A stretch of 8,959 nt of DNA, from positions 1 to 8,959 of the forward strand of contig CAZPJD010000005.1 of assembly GCA_964586775.1 (NCBI GenBank), given 5' to 3'. Both the position numbers and the translations under genes were made by a program. Source of the stretch: JADLEX01 sp964586775. Its GTDB lineage: Bacteria > Lernaellota > Lernaellaia > JACKCT01. A model generated the notes under the pieces. That model was not told the DNA's origin. It was given only the letters and a program-made list of their open reading frames with translations, and made no database searches. This document shows, piece by piece, positions 1 to 4,491 of the stretch; positions within the stretch are counted from its first letter, which is position 1, and each line of letters starts with the position of its first letter.

Positions 1-60
1 GGTGAGGGCCGCCAAGGTCGGGGGTGAGGGCCGCCAAGGCCGGGGGTGAGGGCCGTCCGC
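1..60. repeat. 22-bp GC-rich tandem repeat, at least 2.5 copies
   Basis: Two full units (1-22 and 23-44) differ at one base (T at 18, C at 40). A third unit begins at 45 and diverges after about 11 bases. Each unit starts GGTGAGGGCCGCCAAGG and ends CGGG. The array reaches the window edge, so its true length is unknown. It lies just downstream of the ccsB-like gene on the minus strand. No protein-coding function is evident. It may be an intergenic repeat family. Confidence 0.8.
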
Positions 61-68
61 CTCACCCC
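43..68 (-). terminator. Possible hairpin terminator of the ccsB-like gene, overlapping its stop
   Basis: GGGGTGAGG (43-51) pairs perfectly with CCTCACCCC (60-68) around an 8-nt loop, a 9-bp GC-rich stem. The 60-68 arm contains the stop codon of the minus-strand gene, and the other arm is the start of the third 22-bp repeat unit. No T-run follows in the minus-strand direction, so it is not a classical intrinsic terminator. It could instead act as an mRNA 3'-end stabiliser or be a by-product of the repeat. Confidence 0.35.
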
Positions 69-1390
69 GTCGCGTAGGAGTGCAGGCCCGAGATGACGAG
101 GTTGACGCCGAGGTAGGTGAACAACACGCTCACGAAGCCGAGGACGGCGATGTAGGCCGTCTTGCGTCCCTTCCATCCCTTCGTGATGCGCGTGTGAAGG
201 TAGACGAGGTACACGAACCACGTCACGAGCGCGGCGGTTTCCTTGGGGTCCCAGCCCCAGAATCGACCCCACGCCTGATTCGCCCAGATCGCGCCGGACA
301 GCAGCATGAATGTGAGGATTGGGAAGGCGACGACGATCGACCGATAGGTCAGATTGTCGAGGATCTTGGTGGCCGGCAGGCGCTCGCGGAGACGCTCACC
401 CGCGGCGTCGAGCGAGAGCGTGAGAAACGAAAAGATCCACCCCGCCGCGAGCAGCGCGAAGCCGTAGCCGTTGGCCGAGAGGTTGTAGTTGGGCGCGGCG
501 CCCGAGCGCGCGATCATGTGGCCGAGCGCGAAGGTCAGCAGGATCGTCGCGAACGCGAGGCTCCAGAACGCGCGGCGGCGTTTCGCGGCATCGTCCGCAC
601 GGCTCGCCGAAACCCCGAGCGCCGTGGCCGCGACGAAGGCGACGAGCGCGACCAGCGTCATCGCGCCCAGGCCGGGCAGCTCCATGGTCAGGAAACGCAC
701 CGGGTCGGTGTCGGGAATCGGCGTGCGCACGAATCGTCCGCCGAGGTCGGTGCTTTGATACAGCGGGAATCCGCCGAGAAACACGCGGCCCTTGGTGACC
801 GCGGCGATGGCGAGCACGTTGAAGGCGGCGGCGGTCGCGTGAAAGTTCGGCATCGGCAGGCCGTCGCGAAACAGGTAGAGCACCGCGAAACCGAACCCGA
901 CGATGAACATCGCGTAGGCGATCGACGCGCCGAAGACGTGAAAGTGCAGCCAGATGCTTTGCAGCGCGGGCATGAGCGGCTGGATGTTCTTGTCGGTGGC
1001 AAAGGTCGCGAGGCCAAGCGCGATCATCACGAGCGGCGCGATGAACGCCCCCGCGTATTTGACGCGGTACTTGATCTCCATGATCGCGTAGCAAACCACG
1101 AGGCCCCACGAGAAGAAGACCAGGGATTCGTACAGGTTGCTCCACGGCGGGTGATAGAGCCCGGCGGCGGCCCAGCGCAGGCCGAGGGCGAGCGTCATGG
1201 CGCAGATGCCCGCGATGAGGGCGATGAACCCGACGCGCCAAATGCGATCGGAGCCCTTCATCAAAAACGCGGTGTAGCCCGTCGCCGCGACGACGAAGAG
1301 CAAAAAGGTGAGGTCGAAGAAGCCGATGGAAACCTGCTCGAGGTTCCCCGAACCCAGCGAAGACACCATCGATGCGATGAACCGACCCAT
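62..1390 (-). CDS. ccsB: Cytochrome c biogenesis protein, CcsB/ResC (CcsA-type) heme-handling family
   Basis: Multi-spanning inner-membrane protein of 442 aa. The family exports heme and, with its system II partner, attaches it to apocytochromes c outside the membrane. The WWD heme-handling signature is clear at residues 374-384 (WGRFWGWDPKE). It is preceded by a SGAIWANQA helix, and the C-terminus has the family ending GVNLVISGLHSY, with His437 a likely external heme ligand. An earlier motif, WLHFHVF, holds His149 and His151. PPWSNLYES (81-89) is also typical. Between about residues 175 and 337 there is an extra block with three predicted helices not usual between the His motif and the WWD motif, making the protein longer than common CcsB. 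The start is the ATG at 1390, with GAGG five bases upstream; an upstream in-frame GTG at 1420 would add 10 residues but is less likely. The family is certain; the name CcsB versus CcsA/ResC is a naming convention. Confidence 0.92.
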   Translation of the reverse strand: MGRFIASMVSSLGSGNLEQVSIGFFDLTFLLFVVAATGYTAFLMKGSDRIWRVGFIALIAGICAMTLALGLRWAAAGLYHPPWSNLYESLVFFSWGLVVCYAIMEIKYRVKYAGAFIAPLVMIALGLATFATDKNIQPLMPALQSIWLHFHVFGASIAYAMFIVGFGFAVLYLFRDGLPMPNFHATAAAFNVLAIAAVTKGRVFLGGFPLYQSTDLGGRFVRTPIPDTDPVRFLTMELPGLGAMTLVALVAFVAATALGVSASRADDAAKRRRAFWSLAFATILLTFALGHMIARSGAAPNYNLSANGYGFALLAAGWIFSFLTLSLDAAGERLRERLPATKILDNLTYRSIVVAFPILTFMLLSGAIWANQAWGRFWGWDPKETAALVTWFVYLVYLHTRITKGWKGRKTAYIAVLGFVSVLFTYLGVNLVISGLHSYATG

Positions 1391-1395
1391 GAACG

Positions 1396-1399
1396 CCTC
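1396..1399 (-). promoter_or_regulatory. Shine-Dalgarno site deciding the ccsB start
   Basis: On the minus strand GAGG lies five bases before the ATG at 1390. This favours that start over the in-frame GTG at 1420, ten codons upstream. Confidence 0.6.
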
Positions 1400-1443
1400 A
1401 TTTCTGGACCCGTTGGACACGGCGCAAGCCGAACCCGGCGCGG

Positions 1444-1472
1444 TCTTTACGGCGCGGCCTAAAACCCGTCAA
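1444..1472 (-). promoter_or_regulatory. Candidate sigma70-type promoter for the ccsB-like gene
   Basis: On the minus strand, TTGACG (1472-1467) matches the -35 consensus at five of six bases. It is followed after exactly 17 bases by TAAAGA (1449-1444), which matches the -10 consensus at only three of six. The predicted leader to the ATG at 1390 would be about 45 nt. The position in a divergent intergenic region is right, but the -10 box is weak. Confidence 0.35.
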
Positions 1473-1541
1473 GGATCTGGATCAGTTTTTCCGGACACGA
1501 ACCGCGAAATCGACCGGAAATGTCGGAGATTTGTGTTGTCA

Positions 1542-1570
1542 TTGTCCCCCATGCCCGCGCGTGTTATGTG
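1542..1570 (+). promoter_or_regulatory. Candidate promoter for the plus-strand operon
   Basis: TTGTCC (1542-1547; four of six bases of the -35 consensus) is followed after 17 bases by TATGTG (1565-1570). A TG one base upstream of the latter gives an extended -10 look. The leader to the GTG at 1618 would be about 40 nt. This is a visual match only. The divergent region 1391-1617 holds no other gene that I can support. Confidence 0.28.
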
Positions 1571-1617
1571 TTTTTCGACCGCGAAACGCACGGAACTTGA
1601 AAGGCCCGGACGGCAAC

Positions 1618-2052
1618 GTGGACGGATATCGCCGGCGACGGATCGTTTACGCGGCGGGGCTGTGCGTGTCGCTCGTCGTGGCGGGCGCGGCCACCGTCGA
1701 TGCCGACTGGGTGTTTCGCGTCTTTCTCGAGGTACACGACCGGCGGATCGTGCTCGACACCAACGGCGACGGGCGGCCCGACTACCTGGAGATCTGGGAA
1801 GGCGGCGAGTTGCGCCGGGCCGAGTGGGACCGCGACTACAACGGCACGGCCGATTTCGTGAACGACTTCGCGGATGGCGACGTGACGCGACTGGAACTCG
1901 ACGCGGATTTCGACGGATACTTCGAGTATCGCGAGATCTTGGAACCCGACACCGGGCGATATCGGCAGGAAAAAGACGAGGACCGCGACGGGACTTACAC
2001 GGTGCTCGGCTATTCCGCCATCAACGGCGGTGGCGCGACCATCGCGCCATGA
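1618..2052 (+). CDS. Small exported or membrane-anchored EF-hand-like calcium-binding repeat protein
   Basis: A 144-aa protein if started at the GTG at 1618. That start puts the basic run RRRR (residues 5-8) before a hydrophobic segment (about 9-27), a signal peptide or N-terminal anchor. Upstream in-frame TTG/GTG codons (1531, 1561, 1597) would add a Cys- and Arg-rich stretch that does not look like protein; the start has only a weak Shine-Dalgarno (GGACGG). The mature part has four acidic loops of the DxDxDG type: DTNGDGRPDY (47-56), DRDYNGTADF (71-80), DADFDGYFEY (95-104) and DEDRDG (120-125). The spacing of about 24-25 residues resembles dockerin or thrombospondin type 3 calcium loops. 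Calcium binding is inferred; no enzymatic function is recognisable. The last residues (about 138-144) and the stop are encoded inside the first copy of a hairpin repeat. Confidence 0.7.
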   Translation: MDGYRRRRIVYAAGLCVSLVVAGAATVDADWVFRVFLEVHDRRIVLDTNGDGRPDYLEIWEGGELRRAEWDRDYNGTADFVNDFADGDVTRLELDADFDGYFEYREILEPDTGRYRQEKDEDRDGTYTVLGYSAINGGGATIAP

Positions 2053-2079
2053 ACGGCGACGGCGCGACCATCGCGCCAT
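2023..2079. repeat. Tandem pair of palindromic (REP-like) hairpin repeats, period 29 bp
   Basis: Copies at 2023-2050 and 2052-2079 differ at two positions only. Both share the 19-mer GGCGCGACCATCGCGCCAT (2032-2050 and 2061-2079). Each contains the inverted repeat GGCGCGA-CCA-TCGCGCC (2032-2048, 2061-2077), a 7-bp stem with a 3-nt loop, extended by one T-A pair in the first copy. The first copy encodes the C-terminus and part of the stop of the upstream gene; the second is intergenic, ahead of the next ribosome binding site. There is no T-run, so a classical terminator is unlikely. Confidence 0.8.
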
Positions 2080-2098
2080 CACGGGATACGAAGGGACG

Positions 2099-2599
2099 AT
2101 GACGGACGACGAACGCCAGAGCGCGAACCCCGGCGACGACGCGAGCGATCGGGACGAAATCGATCGGATGGTCGAGCCGGACCTGCGCGCGGTGCGTCGC
2201 TCGACCTGGCGATTTGTCACGCTCGGCATCGCGGCGGTCGCGCTGATCGCGGCGCTCATCGTTTCGCTGCTCAAACCGCGCCCCGCCGACGTCGTCCAGG
2301 AGATCGTGGAGGAGCCCGTCGCGGCGACCGTGCGCATCGCGAACGCCTCGTGGCTCGTCGATGCGCAGGGCGCGTACACCATCGCCGGGCAAATCGAAAA
2401 CCACGCCGAAGGCCCGATCCGCGTTGTCGCGATCCGCGTGATGTTTTACGACGAAGCGCACAACCTGGTGGAATCGAAGTCGTCCAACATCGACCTGCCG
2501 GAGCCGCTGCCGCCCGGCGGCCACCACCCGTTCTCGGTGAGCGGACCCCACGACGCGCGTTACAAGGCCGCGGACTATCGCGTGGAAAGCTGGAACTAG
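2099..2599 (+). CDS. Membrane-anchored FxLYD / DUF3426-like protein
   Basis: A 166-aa protein with an acidic cytoplasmic N-terminus (1-35), one transmembrane helix (about 37-58) and an extracytoplasmic beta domain. The section YTIAGQIENHAEGPIRVVAI, followed by VMFYDEAHNLVESK (about 93-127), matches the pattern of FxLYD or DUF3426 domains: 'x-G-x-hydrophobic-N' then a 'v-x-FYD' strand and 'lv-x' turn, ending in a PPG turn (138-140). Such domains occur in envelope-associated proteins with no assigned enzymatic activity. The ATG at 2099 follows AAGGG at 2091-2095; an upstream in-frame start at 2030 would run through the hairpin repeats and is unlikely. The stop overlaps the ribosome binding site of the thioredoxin gene, which indicates co-transcription. 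Confidence 0.72.
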   Translation: MTDDERQSANPGDDASDRDEIDRMVEPDLRAVRRSTWRFVTLGIAAVALIAALIVSLLKPRPADVVQEIVEEPVAATVRIANASWLVDAQGAYTIAGQIENHAEGPIRVVAIRVMFYDEAHNLVESKSSNIDLPEPLPPGGHHPFSVSGPHDARYKAADYRVESWN

Positions 2600-2609
2600 G
2601 AGCATCACC

Positions 2610-3128
2610 ATGCACGCACGCACGCGCCGTTTCGGCGTTTTGTTTTTGGCCGTCGCAATCGTTCTCGCGAGCGGTGGCGTCACGAATGCGGGCGATCCCT
2701 CGCGGATCTCGCTCGTCCGGGCTGGGTATTTCGACATCAAGGGCATGCGGCAAAGCTTCGGCGCGCTCGAAGGCAAGCCCACGCTGGTCGTCTTCTGGGC
2801 GAGTTGGTGTGGGCCGTGCATCGACGAGATCCCGTCGCTCAACACGTTGCACGAGCGCTTCGCCTCGCGCGGGCTGCGCGTGCTCGGGCTCTCCGTCGAT
2901 TTCATCCAGCCCGCCGAGACGGAACGTCTCGCGAAGAAGCATTCGATGCGTTACGACGTCGGCGCGGCCGAGCCCGAGCTCGTGCTCGAATTCGGGTTTC
3001 AGGCGATTCCCACGTCGTACCTCTTCGACGGCAAGGGCGCGCTGGTGAAGCGCTACACGGGCGCGCCGCCGCTTTCGGTGCTGCAGGCCGACGTCGAAAA
3101 ACTCATCGCGCCCGGCGCGCCCGCGTGA
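2610..3128 (+). CDS. Exported TlpA/ResA-like thioredoxin-fold protein
   Basis: A 172-aa periplasmic or extracytoplasmic thiol-disulfide oxidoreductase. The N-terminus has basic residues and a hydrophobic core (about 8-20) with a likely signal peptidase I site after VTNA (27). The thioredoxin domain carries the active site WCGPC (66-70; Cys67, Cys70), preceded by LVVFWAS, and the cis-proline loop at AIPTSYLFD (132-140, Pro134). This is the TlpA/ResA/CcmG type, which in many bacteria keeps the CxxCH cysteines of apocytochromes c reduced. The divergent CcsB-like gene supports that role, but substrate specificity cannot be read from sequence. AGGAG at 2598-2602, seven bases before the ATG, fixes the start. 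The stop overlaps the GTG of xseA by four bases, so translation is likely coupled. Confidence 0.93.
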   Translation: MHARTRRFGVLFLAVAIVLASGGVTNAGDPSRISLVRAGYFDIKGMRQSFGALEGKPTLVVFWASWCGPCIDEIPSLNTLHERFASRGLRVLGLSVDFIQPAETERLAKKHSMRYDVGAAEPELVLEFGFQAIPTSYLFDGKGALVKRYTGAPPLSVLQADVEKLIAPGAPA

Positions 3129-4480
3129 CCATTTCCCGCCGGAAGACGGTGCTGAGCGTCAAGGCGCTCGTCTCCGGCGCGCGGCGCGAGCTCGAGGGCG
3201 CGTACGGCGACGTGGCCGTGCAGGGCGAGGTCGCGTCGCTCACGCGGGCGGCGTCGGGCCATCTGTATTTCACGCTCAAGGACGACGCGGCGCAGGTGCG
3301 CTGCGTGATGTTTCGCACAGCGGCGCGATTTCTCGCGTTCGACCCCGCCGAGGGGACCGAGGTCGTCGCCACCGGGCGGCTGACGGTCTATGAACCGCGC
3401 GGCGACCTGCAGCTCGGTGTCGAGACGCTCGCGCAGGTCGGGGCCGGCGCGTTGGCGCAGGCCTTCGAGCGACTCAAGCTCGAGCTCGCCGCGAAGGGAT
3501 ACTTCGACGCCGAGCGCAAGACGGCGCTGCCCACCGACGCGCGGTGCGTCGGCGTGGTGACGAGCCTGTCGGCGGCGGCGCTCTTCGATGCGCTGCGCAT
3601 CCTGCTCGCGCGCCAGCCGGGGCTTCGCATTATCGTCGCGCCCGCGTCGGTGCAGGGCGCGGCGGCCCCGGCGCAGATCGCGGCGGCGATCGATTTGCTC
3701 GACCGTCGCGACGAGTGCGACGTGATCCTGGTGGTGCGCGGCGGCGGAAGCCCCGAGGATCTGTGGGCGTTCAACGACCCCGACGTGGTGCGCGCCGTGG
3801 CCGAGTGCCGCACGCCCATCGTCAGCGGCGTCGGCCACGAGATCGACGTGACGCTCTGCGATCTGGCCGCCGATCTGCGCGCGGCCACGCCCACGCACGC
3901 CGCGCAGGCCGCCGTGCCCGATCATCGCGCGCAGCGCGAGCTGGCCGAACGCGCGGCGCGGCGACTCGGCGTCGCGGCGATGCGGCGAATCAACCTGACG
4001 ATCGAGCGGCACGACCGGGCATCCGGCGTGCTCGCGGCATGGTGGACGCGGCGAAGCGCGCGCGACGCCAAGCGGCTCGCCGATCTGACGGCGCGACTGC
4101 GTCGACAGGAGCCCAGGCGAAGACTCGCGACGCAGCAAAAGGAACTGGAGCGCGTGACGGTACGAATGGCGCCGCCGATGAAGCGCCTGATCGACGAGCG
4201 GCGGCGGCGCGTGGAAATCGCGCACGACCGCCTGCGCGTGGCGATGCGGCGGCGGCTGCGCGAATCGAGCGTGGGGGTCGCGGCGCTGGGCGCGCGGCTC
4301 GACGACCTGTCGCCCACGGCGGTGCTGGCGCGCGGCTACGCGATCGTGCGCGATGCGCGAACGGGTCGCGTGGCGCGGCGCGCGGGAGACTTTCGCGCGG
4401 GCGACGCGGTGGCGATTCGGCTCGCGGTGGGCGAACTCGATGCCGGCGTCACCGCCGTGCGCGACGAAAAGAACAAGTGA
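3125..4480 (+). CDS. xseA: Exodeoxyribonuclease VII large subunit
   Basis: A 451-aa cytoplasmic nuclease subunit. With XseB it degrades single-stranded DNA from both ends, in repair and mutagenesis pathways. The N-terminal OB-fold DNA-binding domain (about 10-105) contains GDVAVQGEVASL and SGHLYFTLKD. The catalytic domain follows with GVVTSLSAAALFD (143-155), the invariant RGGGSPEDLWAFND (205-218) and SGVGHEIDVTLCD (234-246), then TPTHAA (255-260). The C-terminal half from about 265 to 400 is a long Arg-rich coiled-coil typical of the family. It ends with the LARGYAIV motif. The GTG start at 3125 overlaps the thioredoxin stop (GTGA), has no Shine-Dalgarno of its own and matches family length; the open frame extends upstream only as out-of-frame coding. 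No xseB follows in the window. Confidence 0.96.
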   Translation: MTISRRKTVLSVKALVSGARRELEGAYGDVAVQGEVASLTRAASGHLYFTLKDDAAQVRCVMFRTAARFLAFDPAEGTEVVATGRLTVYEPRGDLQLGVETLAQVGAGALAQAFERLKLELAAKGYFDAERKTALPTDARCVGVVTSLSAAALFDALRILLARQPGLRIIVAPASVQGAAAPAQIAAAIDLLDRRDECDVILVVRGGGSPEDLWAFNDPDVVRAVAECRTPIVSGVGHEIDVTLCDLAADLRAATPTHAAQAAVPDHRAQRELAERAARRLGVAAMRRINLTIERHDRASGVLAAWWTRRSARDAKRLADLTARLRRQEPRRRLATQQKELERVTVRMAPPMKRLIDERRRRVEIAHDRLRVAMRRRLRESSVGVAALGARLDDLSPTAVLARGYAIVRDARTGRVARRAGDFRAGDAVAIRLAVGELDAGVTAVRDEKNK

Positions 4481-4491
4481 GGGGAACGCAC

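Noticed and set aside
1..60. Direct repeats as a CRISPR array
   Set aside because: Units are contiguous 22-bp copies with no unique spacers between them, so it is a tandem repeat.
80..1462. Plus-strand open frame of 460 codons opposite the ccsB-like gene
   Set aside because: Its translation is a highly charged Glu/Arg/His-rich sequence with no motifs, while the minus strand encodes a clear CcsB-family membrane protein.
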